Assembly: GCA_021324435.1 (NCBI GenBank)
Contig: JAJPIZ010000039.1
Location: forward strand, 103,670-167,669
DNA from: Anaerolineae bacterium
GTDB lineage: Bacteria; Chloroflexota; Anaerolineae; Anaerolineales; Villigracilaceae
Direction: 5' to 3'
DNA: 64,000 nucleotides
The notes under the pieces: generated by a model
Seen by the model: the letters and a program-made list of their open reading frames with translations, nothing else
The model's database searches: none
What the model was told of the DNA's origin: nothing
Translations under genes and position numbers: made by a program
Shown: piece by piece, positions 18,333 through 27,084 of the stretch
Layout: each line of letters begins with the position of its first letter
Position numbering within the stretch: position 1 is the first letter of the stretch

Positions 18333-18626
18333 AAAATCTCCTAAAGATAGCAAAGTTGCACTTCACAGTTGAATCTACAGGCACTTTTTAGGTATTGATA
18401 CTCACAAAAGAAGCGACCAGGCCGGCCGCCTTCAAAGATTGGCAACGCAAATTTGAAGTCGTTATAGAAATAGTATTTTTTGTGCCGGGAAAAACAGAAG
18501 TTGCTAGGCTATGTACTGCAAGATAATACAGTTTCGTTGAAGCATTCTCTCGTAAATCAAGGAGGGATCAGTCTCTGGTAACGAGATATCTAGTCCAGAA
18601 AATCGGTGGCTTCCGTTTGAAATAAG
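18333..18626. other. Intergenic stretch without a recognised gene
   Basis: This 294-base stretch separates the sulfotransferase from a methyltransferase-like gene on the same strand. It holds the sulfotransferase ribosome-binding site (18338-18342). No credible reading frame, hairpin terminator or repeat was seen, but it is long enough to hold a promoter for the sulfotransferase. Confidence 0.4.
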
Positions 18627-19325
18627 CTATGAAGAACGGCTATAACCGATACAAATGGCCAAGCCATTTGCAGCCCGATAGGGAACGCCATATCTAACAT
18701 TTTTCAACTCAGATCGCTCCGACTGCTTCCAAGTCTCAGGGCCTATCCTTTTAAAATAATAATACTCATCAAATCCAAGCTGATTACTCCATAAATCAGT
18801 ATCTATTTCAGGATTATACCCAATGGGAATGGTGACAATTAGTTTTCCGGCATAAGAAAGGAGCGAAAACATGTTTTGAATCGCCCGCTTATATTTTCGG
18901 GGTTCCTTTGGTTTCTCATCAAAACCTATGTGTTCTAACGTAGATATACACAACACGAGCTCATAAGACCGATCATCCCGATAAGTAACAATATCTTGGG
19001 CAATAATCTTCCCACCTCTTTCATATTTATCGACCACGATGTGAGGAGATCGAATGTAATGAGAAAGAACATTGCCAACTTCTAAAACCTTTCGAGGATC
19101 TTCGTGTTGCAAATATTCTATTGCCAGTGGGAGCTCGACACAACGCTCATTACGCCATGTGGTATTATACGGGTGCAAAAAGTATTTGTATTCTTGGCCC
19201 CGAAAGTTAAAAGTCCTCTCCGGGCAAAGCCATTTTCTATACAAATACGGAACTTGATATACATATTGACCGACTCTCATAGAGAGCATGGGAAACAAAC
19301 TGTAAGATTTTTTGTTCATTGACAT
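18627..19325 (-). CDS. Methyltransferase-like protein with degenerate SAM motif
   Basis: A 232-residue protein with the overall order of a class I methyltransferase: KVLEVGNVLSHYI in place of the usual glycine-rich motif I, then IVVDKYERG, then VLCISTLEHIGF (motif IV-like). Motif I lacks the normal GxGxG spacing, so catalysis is uncertain. The start at 19325 (MSMNKK) is preferred because AGAGG lies upstream; an upstream in-frame ATG at 19364 would overlap the divergent glycosyltransferase start. The two starts are only 29 bases apart, so any promoters must overlap the neighbouring coding regions. Confidence 0.65.
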   Translation of the reverse strand: MSMNKKSYSLFPMLSMRVGQYVYQVPYLYRKWLCPERTFNFRGQEYKYFLHPYNTTWRNERCVELPLAIEYLQHEDPRKVLEVGNVLSHYIRSPHIVVDKYERGGKIIAQDIVTYRDDRSYELVLCISTLEHIGFDEKPKEPRKYKRAIQNMFSLLSYAGKLIVTIPIGYNPEIDTDLWSNQLGFDEYYYFKRIGPETWKQSERSELKNVRYGVPYRAANGLAICIGYSRSS

Positions 19326-19354
19326 TTGAGAACCTCTTTCAAGGGAATCACTAG

Positions 19355-20473
19355 ATGACATCAAGAATTAAAATTGGAATCTGCGCTCGAGGATTAGGTA
19401 GCTCATTTAGCGGTCCAAACTCCTATATTGAAGGCTTTACCAAAGAGTTTATCAAACAAGCAAACAACTTCGAAATCCATGTCTATTATAACAGCCCAGA
19501 ATCTGCTGGGTCATTTGCAGGTGCTATTGAGCATATTATTTCCAGCACAAATTCGTTCTTTTGGGATCATGTTTTACTTCCCCTACAGGTAAAACGAGAC
19601 AATATTTCTCTGCTTATCTTCCCCAAAGGAACTATATCTGCCCAGCTTCCCTGTAAAGCAGTACCAATAATGCTGGACCTTGGATATTTTTATACTAATC
19701 TGAATCCATACAGGAAACTCGACACCATCTATATGCGAAGGGCTATGAGCTTTTCCGCACATAAGGCGGATATGATCTTTAGTATCTCCGAGCACACGCG
19801 GCAGGATATAATTCGTTTTTTACACGTCCCACCAGAAAAGGTAATCAACATTTATGGGGCAGCAGCAAAGAATTATCAACCAGTAAATGATGCAAATATC
19901 TTGAACAGGGTAAAGACACAATACCAGTTGGTTGATCCTTTCATTTTTTTTCCCACAAACGTCTCACCTCGGAAAAATTTCAATCGCTTATTAGATGCAT
20001 TCGAGATGATCAAAGATAAGATCCCGCACCATTTGTATTTTACCGGGAGTGTCGCTTGGAACACCAAAGATGTAATAGATCGGTTGAAAGGTCCCATATC
20101 TTCTCGCGTCCATAAACTTGGAAGAGTTCCGCCTCCCGACATTCCTGCATTATACACTCTTGCACAATTTACGGTCTATCCATCTCTTTTTGAGGGGTTG
20201 GGGCTGCCGGTTCTGGAGGCGTTCCAGTGTGGTTCGCCCGTCTTGACATCTAACCAGACCTCTTTGCCTGAAATCGCTGGCGATGCTGCGATGATCGTGG
20301 ATGCTTATTCACAACAATCGTTAGCTGAGGGATTAACAAGAATGGCAAATGATCCCCAACTAAGGGATTCCCTACGGTCCAAGGGTTTCGAACAAGCAAA
20401 AAATTTCACGTGGGAAAAAACAGTTAAGACCGCACTCAACTCAATCACGTGGCTGGTTAGTCAGGCTGGCTAG
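19355..20473 (+). CDS. GT4 family glycosyltransferase
   Basis: A 372-residue GT-B retaining glycosyltransferase. The C-terminal donor domain shows the family hallmark SLFEGLGLPVLEAFQCGSPV (E-x7-E motif) followed by TSNQTSLPEIAGDAAMIVD. The N-domain has ISEHTRQDIIRFLHVPPEKV and FFPTNVSPRKNFNRLLDAF at the domain boundary. It should transfer a hexose or deoxyhexose from a nucleotide sugar to the growing repeat unit in the cytoplasm. An AAGGGA stretch precedes the ATG. Its stop overlaps the convergent amidotransferase stop by 4 bases. Confidence 0.85.
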   Translation: MTSRIKIGICARGLGSSFSGPNSYIEGFTKEFIKQANNFEIHVYYNSPESAGSFAGAIEHIISSTNSFFWDHVLLPLQVKRDNISLLIFPKGTISAQLPCKAVPIMLDLGYFYTNLNPYRKLDTIYMRRAMSFSAHKADMIFSISEHTRQDIIRFLHVPPEKVINIYGAAAKNYQPVNDANILNRVKTQYQLVDPFIFFPTNVSPRKNFNRLLDAFEMIKDKIPHHLYFTGSVAWNTKDVIDRLKGPISSRVHKLGRVPPPDIPALYTLAQFTVYPSLFEGLGLPVLEAFQCGSPVLTSNQTSLPEIAGDAAMIVDAYSQQSLAEGLTRMANDPQLRDSLRSKGFEQAKNFTWEKTVKTALNSITWLVSQAG

Positions 20474-22353
20474 AATTTATTCATCCACAACGCCAGCATC
20501 GTGAGCGCGTACAGCCGTTTGCCGTGATCGGTGCGGGCTTGCGTATGTTCATCCATCAAAGTTTGCAAAGCGGACGGATTGAATAAACCGCTCAACGGAC
20601 TTTCAGCGCCGAGCAAAAGTTCGCGCGACCAATCTGCCAGCGGGCCGCGGAACCAAGCCGCCAGCGGAATGCCGAATCCCTGCTTGCCGTGCGACTTGAC
20701 GTTCTCCGGCAGATATTTGGCAAAGGCTTTCTTCAACAGATATTTTCCGCTTCGTCCGCGGACTTTGAGCGGGTCCGGCAAACGCGCGGCCCACTCCACG
20801 ATTTCATGATCGAGAAACGGCGAGCGTCCTTCGAGCGAGGCGGCCATCGTCATGCGGTCGGCTTTGACCAGCAAATCGCCGGGCAAATAATTATGCAGGT
20901 CGGTGTAAAGCGTCCGGTCGAGAAAGGAGTCGCTGGCTTTATCAAAAGATTCAGCCAATAACGATTCGGCATGAACGGCGCGGAAATTTTTCCAATGTTC
21001 TTCTTTCCAAAGTTGTTGCCGCTGCCACGGCGCGAAGTACGAACCCCAGCGCAAAATGCTGGCGCGGCGATCCATGCGCGGCAGTTGTTCGAGACGTTTC
21101 AAGCCGTTCACAAAACTTTGCCCAATCGGGCGCGTCGACCGATCGGGGAGGCGGCGCGCAATGGACGGAATCAGGTTCCGGGTCAGGAACGGAGGCGCCT
21201 GCAAATACGCGTTGGCAAGCGGATCGAGCCAGTACCGTTGATAGCCGGCGAAGTCTTCATCGCCGCCGTCGCCGTTCAAGGCGACCGTCACATATTGGCG
21301 CGTCAACATCGAAAGGTGATACAGTGGAATCGCCGAGGCGTCCGCAAACGGCTCGCCAAAATGACAAATGATTTTTTCGAGCGTGGCGGGAATATCGCCG
21401 TATGTCAGCGTGAACTCGTGATGATCGGTGGAATATTTTTGCGCCACGGCGCGCGCATAAGGCAGTTCGGAAAATTCTTCTTCCTGAAAACCGACCGAAA
21501 ATGTTTTCACGGGCGCGTCGCTCAACTCCGCCATCAGCGCCACAACGATGCTCGAATCGAGTCCGCCGCTCAAATGCGCGCCGAGCGGCACTTCGCTGAT
21601 CAGGCGCATCTTGACCGCCTCGCGCAGGCGCGCGCGAAGTTCTTCAGCCAGATCGTTTTCACTGCCGGTTAATTTCGGCTGATAGGAAACGTCCCAATAC
21701 CGATTGATTTTGACTTCGCCGTGTTCCCAAACCAGCGTGTGCGCGGCGGGAAGTTTATAAACGTTTTTATAAACCGTGCGCGGTTCGGGAACATATTGCA
21801 GGCTCAAATACAAATCAACCGCTTCGAGGTCCATCTCGGGGCGATGCGGCAACGCCTTGAGCAAGCCGTTCAACTCGGAACAAAAATAAAACTCGCCGTT
21901 TTGAACCGTGTAATAAATCGGTTTTTTCCCAAGCCGGTCGCGCGCGATGAACAAACGACGTCTGCGGCTGTCCCACAGAGCAAACGCAAACATGCCGCGA
22001 AAATGCCGGACGCACGCTTCGCCTTCGTCTTCATAAAAATGAATCACACACTCGGTATCGGTTTGAGTCTTGAAACGATGACCGCGCTGTTCCAATTCGG
22101 CGCGCATCTCGGGATAGTTGTAAATCTCGCCGTTGTACACGATCCAAATCGAATCGTCTTCGTTCGAGATCGGCTGGTCGCCGCCCTTCACATCAATGAT
22201 GGCAAGCCGCCGCATTGCAAGCCCCGCGCCGTCGGCGATATGAAAGCCGTCGCTATCGGGACCGCGGTGGACGATCGCCGCGTTCATTGCCTGTAAAATT
22301 TCGCGGCCGCCGGGGCGATGATCCGAATACGATAATCCGCAAATACCGCACAT
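20470..22353 (-). CDS. asnB: Asparagine synthase (glutamine-hydrolysing) family protein
   Basis: A 627-residue class II amidotransferase. After Met removal Cys2 of MCGICGLSYSD would be the glutaminase nucleophile, and the N-domain has HRGPDSDGFH and the VYNGEIYNYPEMR loop. The synthetase domain carries the ATP pyrophosphatase motif AHLSGGLDSSIVVALMAEL. Paralogues in polysaccharide clusters amidate sugars or uronic acids rather than aspartate, and the location among glycosyltransferases favours that; classical asparagine synthesis remains possible. The start at 22353 is fixed by Cys2 and by the upstream AAAGGTGAA. Last gene of a three-gene minus-strand group from 24234. Confidence 0.85.
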   Translation of the reverse strand: MCGICGLSYSDHRPGGREILQAMNAAIVHRGPDSDGFHIADGAGLAMRRLAIIDVKGGDQPISNEDDSIWIVYNGEIYNYPEMRAELEQRGHRFKTQTDTECVIHFYEDEGEACVRHFRGMFAFALWDSRRRRLFIARDRLGKKPIYYTVQNGEFYFCSELNGLLKALPHRPEMDLEAVDLYLSLQYVPEPRTVYKNVYKLPAAHTLVWEHGEVKINRYWDVSYQPKLTGSENDLAEELRARLREAVKMRLISEVPLGAHLSGGLDSSIVVALMAELSDAPVKTFSVGFQEEEFSELPYARAVAQKYSTDHHEFTLTYGDIPATLEKIICHFGEPFADASAIPLYHLSMLTRQYVTVALNGDGGDEDFAGYQRYWLDPLANAYLQAPPFLTRNLIPSIARRLPDRSTRPIGQSFVNGLKRLEQLPRMDRRASILRWGSYFAPWQRQQLWKEEHWKNFRAVHAESLLAESFDKASDSFLDRTLYTDLHNYLPGDLLVKADRMTMAASLEGRSPFLDHEIVEWAARLPDPLKVRGRSGKYLLKKAFAKYLPENVKSHGKQGFGIPLAAWFRGPLADWSRELLLGAESPLSGLFNPSALQTLMDEHTQARTDHGKRLYALTMLALWMNKF

Positions 22354-22400
22354 ACATTTCACCTTTGCTCAGCCGCCGTGGACGGCGCCGAGAGCATGAG

Positions 22401-23531
22401 TTATTTCAACGCCTTCTCTAAAATGGATTGATACTGTTCCGCGACTCGATTCCAACCGAACGACGATTCGACTCGTTGGCGCGCGGCGCGTCCCATTTGC
22501 TCCCGCCTCTGCGCGCCGACCAAAAGCGGCTTCAGCGCTTCTCGAAGCGCATCCACATCTTCGGGCGGGACGAGCGCGCCCGTTTCACCGTTCACGACCA
22601 ATTCTTCGTTGCCTGCAATGCGCGTCGCGACGACAGGCAATCCGCTCGCCATGGCTTCCAAAACGGCGTTCGGCATGCCTTCATGCCGCGAGGGAAAAAG
22701 AAAAAGATTCGCCGCATTATATTGCTCTTTGAGCTGGTCGGCGGTCAGCCAGCCCAAAAAGCGGATTCGATTTTGCAATCCATGTTCTTCAGCCATCGCT
22801 TGCAAAACCGGCCTTTGCGGGCCGTCGCCTGCGATGGACCATTGCCAATCCAAATCTTTTAGGTCGGCGAGGGCGCGCAAGGCGAGGTCAAACCCTTTTT
22901 GGTGGACAACGCGTCCGACCGATAAAATTCGCGGCGACGACCAATCGCGTTCCGGCGCGGAAAACGTTTCGAGGTCAACGCCGTTGGGAATGATGGGAAT
23001 GTCAATGGTCGAATCAAACGCCGCGGCGAGATCGCGCAAACCTTTGCTGTTGGCAATCACCGCCGAGGCGTGATGCCAGATCACGTGCAAAAACGGCGCG
23101 GCGAGTTTATGATACAGGCGAAAATCGTACGGACGGAATCCCGGCACGTCGCCGCCGCGCAAAGAGACCACATAAGGGATTCGATAAAGCCATTTGAGAA
23201 ACAAAGCCACCGCACCCGACGGGAGTCCGAAAAAAGCCAGGGTGACATCCGGTTTGAATTGGCGCGCCAAGCCTAAAGTCCGGAAAGAAGCGGCGAAGAT
23301 GAACGAGATTTGCTCGAGCGCGCTCGAGCGGTCCATCTTGCGGCGCAGTGCCGGGACGCGCACAATCCGCACGCCGTCGCAAATTTCGTCGCGCGCGAAA
23401 TTGTCGAAGTGCGCAGTCAACAGCAACACATCGTTTCCCATTCTGACCAGCAGGCGCGCGATGTTCGCGCTGGCGTTTCCCGCGCCGCCGCCGATGGGAG
23501 GATATTCGCTGTTGAGTAACAGAATTTTCAT
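22401..23531 (-). CDS. GT4 family glycosyltransferase
   Basis: A 376-residue GT-B glycosyltransferase. It begins MKILLLNSEYPPIGGGAGN, the donor-loop start typical of WcaL/PimB-like GT4 enzymes. The C-domain contains ILSVGRVVHQKGFDLALRAL, the E-x7-E signature in PSRHEGMPNAVLEAMASGLP and VVATRIAGNEELV. Expected to add a sugar to a lipid-linked intermediate at the inner membrane. It starts 1 base after the upstream methyltransferase stop, so the two are probably co-translated, and it is followed by the amidotransferase gene. Confidence 0.85.
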   Translation of the reverse strand: MKILLLNSEYPPIGGGAGNASANIARLLVRMGNDVLLLTAHFDNFARDEICDGVRIVRVPALRRKMDRSSALEQISFIFAASFRTLGLARQFKPDVTLAFFGLPSGAVALFLKWLYRIPYVVSLRGGDVPGFRPYDFRLYHKLAAPFLHVIWHHASAVIANSKGLRDLAAAFDSTIDIPIIPNGVDLETFSAPERDWSSPRILSVGRVVHQKGFDLALRALADLKDLDWQWSIAGDGPQRPVLQAMAEEHGLQNRIRFLGWLTADQLKEQYNAANLFLFPSRHEGMPNAVLEAMASGLPVVATRIAGNEELVVNGETGALVPPEDVDALREALKPLLVGAQRREQMGRAARQRVESSFGWNRVAEQYQSILEKALK

Positions 23532-23532
23532 T

Positions 23533-24234
23533 TCAGACAGATGGCTTTTCGAGATAGAAGATGTTGAGAAAACACCAGTTGGGATAACCCAGCAAATGGT
23601 TATAGAGTTTGTGCATCCAAATTACGTTGGACGGCATGATGACAGTAAAGATCGAAATCACCGGGAACGTCGGGAAGACGCCTTTGCGTTTTGTGATCCG
23701 AAAATACTTCTGCAGCATTTTGACATATTCACCCGCGGGCCGGTCGCCGGGATGACGATCAATGCTCGAGGTGCGGACCAGCTTGCCTGTGAAGAAAAAC
23801 GAAATGCGCGAAGCAAGATGTGCGAGGTTTGGAACGCTGATCAACGCGCGCCCGCCAGGCTTCAACATGCGGGCGAACTCGGCAATCGCTTTTTCCTGGT
23901 CGGAGAAAATCAAATGCTCAATCACATCGGTGCAGACAATGATGTCCACAGAATTATCCGGAATTTCTGATTGCAAAAAATTGCGTTGAATAATAACGTC
24001 AGATGAATAATTCAAGTCCATGCCAGTGATTTGATAACCGGCTTTTCGATATTCATTGACCAGCACGCCCTCGCCACAGCCCATGTCATAAACGACTTGA
24101 TCTTTCGAACATGAATTTAAAAATTCACGCGCCAGCTTCATCTTCTCCAAATAGACCGGCAGATAAGGCCAGTCTTTTTCAGGGTTGACGTGATAATCGC
24201 CGCGATGAGCGTATTCACCAAAACGTTTTTTCAT
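23533..24234 (-). CDS. Class I SAM-dependent methyltransferase
   Basis: A 233-residue methyltransferase. SAM motif I is VVYDMGCGEGVLVNEYRKAG, followed by ITGMDLNYSSD, and motif IV is VDIIVCTDVIEHLIFSDQEK. The C-terminal 60 residues include hydrophobic stretches (ISIFTVIMPSNVIWMHKLYN) that may associate with the membrane. First gene of a group that continues with a GT4 glycosyltransferase and the asparagine synthase-like protein. Its upstream region abuts an IS-derived element (24285-24662). Acceptor unknown. Confidence 0.8.
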   Translation of the reverse strand: MKKRFGEYAHRGDYHVNPEKDWPYLPVYLEKMKLAREFLNSCSKDQVVYDMGCGEGVLVNEYRKAGYQITGMDLNYSSDVIIQRNFLQSEIPDNSVDIIVCTDVIEHLIFSDQEKAIAEFARMLKPGGRALISVPNLAHLASRISFFFTGKLVRTSSIDRHPGDRPAGEYVKMLQKYFRITKRKGVFPTFPVISIFTVIMPSNVIWMHKLYNHLLGYPNWCFLNIFYLEKPSV

Positions 24235-24284
24235 CTAACCTCTGGGCCGTATACTTATAAGCAAGAAGTGCCCGACAGTCAAGT

Positions 24285-24662
24285 AACAGACATTATCCGT
24301 GATAGGGTTTTTTGGTCATAGTTTCAAGGGTTTCATGCGATGGCCGACTCGATAATTATGCAATTGAGCCTGTGCCGGTTAAGTAGGTGGTCATTTTGGT
24401 AGGACCAGTATGACCAGTAGTTTCTGCTCCATGTTGTCCAGCAATCCTTTGTGACCAGGCTCGCCTGCCTTTTGCACACCTTTCCGGCTATGGTCTTTGA
24501 CCCAGGATACTTTCTTTGGTATGCTCGCCCAAACGCTGGTAGCAGGCCCATAAATTCATCCGGCCTCAGACTGGTCAGTGAAAGAAATTTCCGCGATTTC
24601 GTTTTGAGTTCTTCATGAATCCGCATTCGCCTATCATATCGCCATCTCGGATAAAGTCTGTT
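24285..24662 (-). mobile_element. MITE-like deletion derivative of an IS5-like element with both terminal inverted repeats
   Basis: About 378 bp bounded by imperfect inverted repeats: CAGACATTATCCGTGATAGGG at 24287-24307 and, on the minus strand, CAGACTTTATCCGAGATGGCG at 24660-24640 (17 of 21 identical). Inside, on the minus strand from 24626, is the N-terminal part of a transposase (MRIHEELKTKSRKFLSL, then LRPDEFMGLLPAFGRAY). Reading continues in a second frame as HKGLLDNMEQKLLVILVLPK before stopping, so the gene is frameshifted and lacks the DDE catalytic part. No target-site duplication was obvious. It cannot move by itself. Confidence 0.75.
24333..24626 (-). pseudogene. Transposase remnant, N-terminal HTH region of an IS5-like transposase
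   Basis: The first ~75 residues match those encoded by the right-hand copy at 31027 almost residue for residue. After KRQ the frame is lost: the continuing transposase-like sequence is in another frame, and the main frame runs into unrelated codons. A full IS5-group transposase would be about 250-280 residues with a DDE domain; none is present. Confidence 0.75.
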
Positions 24663-24721
24663 GTCTTGCTCATATCTTTAATTTTTTGTCAAAATATTCT
24701 CAGGGGGGATTAATTGTATGG

Positions 24722-27046
24722 TCATGGCGGGGCTATAGTGATCCAATGCCACAAGTATTGATCAGCAAACTGACCAATGTAAACTACTTCCTTGTTTTGA
24801 GTGACGACTCTTGAAAAGGGCAAGGGCTGGGAATCGGCCCAAAGAGGAGTGCTGATAGTAATCCAACCTGAATCATTTTGCTTCACAATTGAGAGAACAG
24901 CATCCCTTCCGTATTTATCTCCAGAATTATAAGAATGAATTGCTGAAAATTTGGGTTCACCAACAAAATATACATATAAGCGATAATAAGATGCTATCAA
25001 AACATCCTTTTGTCTCACTTGGTTCAATAGGTAAGATTGCACCAAACCAATATCATCATGATATTCCTCAGTAATGGGCATAAACCCATTTTTAAAAACT
25101 GTAGGGAACCAGATTTGGCGGGGATTAATAGTTAGGAGAAACAAGATCAATACCGCCAAGTTTGCTCCAAGTCTACCGAGGCGAGATCGGAGGAGATACC
25201 ATATATAAAAATATCCACTAGCCATTACCACACAATACCAGAGCTCCAAACTAATAAGGTACCGTGGAAAAATATGGAGATTGAAAAGAAAAAGAAAGAA
25301 GACAAAGTACACAAAAAACAACCCAAAAATGTAAAAGGGAACAAAATTAGAATGACGATAGTATATGCTTAAAAGCAGTGCACTTAATATTACAAACATT
25401 GGCAACACAGAAGGCCGGCCAAAATACCATTGTTGCTCTGGAGAACCCCAAAAATATCTCAACACTGAACTGTTGAGATGAACTGGAAAGGCAATATTGC
25501 GCGTCCCCAACAGAAAAGTATATCCACCCAGAAGAATTATTACGCTCACCAAAGCCAACGACAATCTATTCGTTTTATTCCCAAGATCAAATTTCCCCAA
25601 AAGGACGTAAATAAACGGGATGTAGCCGATTAATATCACTTTGAACGTCGATGATGGATCCAGAAACAACGCATAAACTGCGGGTGATAATAAAAAGATC
25701 GCTAGTAGGAAAAGCCTAGGACTCAATAGTCTTCTCCAATCCCGGGTAACAACAAATCCATTAGGAAATTCCACAATAAATTGAATCATTATATATAAAA
25801 TTGAATAGAAGAAAAAAGGATAATAGGCATATTCGCGAACTACTCGAGCCACGGCTATAATCCATGGGCTTGTAGCATACAGAAAAACAGACAAAAATCC
25901 AGCAAACCTGTTGATCCTCCTAGTCGCAAAATATAATGGCACAATTGCTATAGCATTAAACAAAACACCTGGCAGGCGGGCTGACCACAGATGAACACCA
26001 AAGGTGCGAAAGAAAAAAGCAACCGGTATCGTGACTATGAATAAACTCCTCTGATAGATAGAGCTCAAAGGCTCCCCTCGAATTAGGACTTTTGCCGCTA
26101 TTAGATGATTATACTCATCCACATGCGGAAAAGTAACATCAAGATTAAAAATACGAAGCAGGACGGCGAGGCCAAAGGATATGGCCAAAACAATCCAATC
26201 CAAGTTCCATTTCCAGATTATCGCCTTCTCTGTTGGGAACAGAATTGGCACTATCGAACCCTGTAGGAAAATAGTCGAGTGTTTTCGCCAGGCTAAAAGA
26301 CTGACCGCACAAAGAACTAGAGAAAAATTAAGAACCCCCAGGCCAAGCACGACCCATCTTGAAGCATAAAATGGAGTATCGAACGAATGAGTATACACAT
26401 ATCTCCCATCCTTGTCAGATAAGAGGCTTATAACATCAGGTTCATTGTTATTCCACGAAATGCTAACTTTCCCCCCGCTGGGAGATTTGCGAAGTACTAT
26501 CAAAACTTTGTCTCCAGTTCTGCCATTCCAAGAGATCGTATTATTGGTACTATCTCGAAGAACTAGAAAGTCGCCTTGCTTTTCCCAGCCTTGATAGCTG
26601 ATTGTATCAAGGCTGAGATTTCCCAAAGCATCGGAAAATTCAAAAATAGTAATATTTTTGGCTTCTTGAGAAGGCAAAGCCTGAAACCTAAGAGATTGAG
26701 AGGGAAGTAAAAATATTAATCGATTTGAAGATTGCCAAGCGCTGGTACAGACCAAAAGAAAAATGATCCCGGCCAAAAGGCTCCAGCAAATCAATAGCCC
26801 ACGTGAAAAAATCGAAATTCGTTTAACTTGAGGAAGTAGCCATTGCACCAAGAGATGATGATATCCGATCCAGCCCATAAAACCAAATAAGAATGCAACT
26901 AGAAATATGCGTCTACTCATAGGAGGAAACACATCGATAAGCCAATAACTATAGACAAACAAACCAAATATCACACCCAAAATAAAAGAGATGTAAAACC
27001 AGTAACTCTTCAAGGTTTCAATCGAAAAGAAGCGAAATGTTCTCAT
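24722..27046 (-). CDS. GT39/GT83-type membrane mannosyl/arabinosyl-transferase-like protein
   Basis: A 774-residue protein with a large N-terminal region (a membrane anchor of several helices plus a beta-rich segment, residues ~130-240) followed by a PMT_2-like GT-C core. In the core, FPHVDEYNHLIAAKVLIRG carries the Asp-Glu pair expected for the catalytic base, and VREYAYYPFFFYSILYI is typical of the second conserved loop. Such enzymes use polyprenyl-phosphate sugars to glycosylate proteins or lipids outside the cell. Last gene of the four-gene cassette lying between inverted IS remnants. The gene is AT-rich compared with the exporter operon. Confidence 0.7.
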   Translation of the reverse strand: MRTFRFFSIETLKSYWFYISFILGVIFGLFVYSYWLIDVFPPMSRRIFLVAFLFGFMGWIGYHHLLVQWLLPQVKRISIFSRGLLICWSLLAGIIFLLVCTSAWQSSNRLIFLLPSQSLRFQALPSQEAKNITIFEFSDALGNLSLDTISYQGWEKQGDFLVLRDSTNNTISWNGRTGDKVLIVLRKSPSGGKVSISWNNNEPDVISLLSDKDGRYVYTHSFDTPFYASRWVVLGLGVLNFSLVLCAVSLLAWRKHSTIFLQGSIVPILFPTEKAIIWKWNLDWIVLAISFGLAVLLRIFNLDVTFPHVDEYNHLIAAKVLIRGEPLSSIYQRSLFIVTIPVAFFFRTFGVHLWSARLPGVLFNAIAIVPLYFATRRINRFAGFLSVFLYATSPWIIAVARVVREYAYYPFFFYSILYIMIQFIVEFPNGFVVTRDWRRLLSPRLFLLAIFLLSPAVYALFLDPSSTFKVILIGYIPFIYVLLGKFDLGNKTNRLSLALVSVIILLGGYTFLLGTRNIAFPVHLNSSVLRYFWGSPEQQWYFGRPSVLPMFVILSALLLSIYYRHSNFVPFYIFGLFFVYFVFFLFLFNLHIFPRYLISLELWYCVVMASGYFYIWYLLRSRLGRLGANLAVLILFLLTINPRQIWFPTVFKNGFMPITEEYHDDIGLVQSYLLNQVRQKDVLIASYYRLYVYFVGEPKFSAIHSYNSGDKYGRDAVLSIVKQNDSGWITISTPLWADSQPLPFSRVVTQNKEVVYIGQFADQYLWHWITIAPP

Positions 27047-27084
27047 TTTATCTTACCAATCAATTTCTCCCACGCAATCTACAT

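Noticed and set aside
20404..20417. TTTCACGTGGGAAA, partly parS-like
   Set aside because: Lies inside a glycosyltransferase gene and lacks the symmetric AAAC arm; too many differences from the parS consensus.
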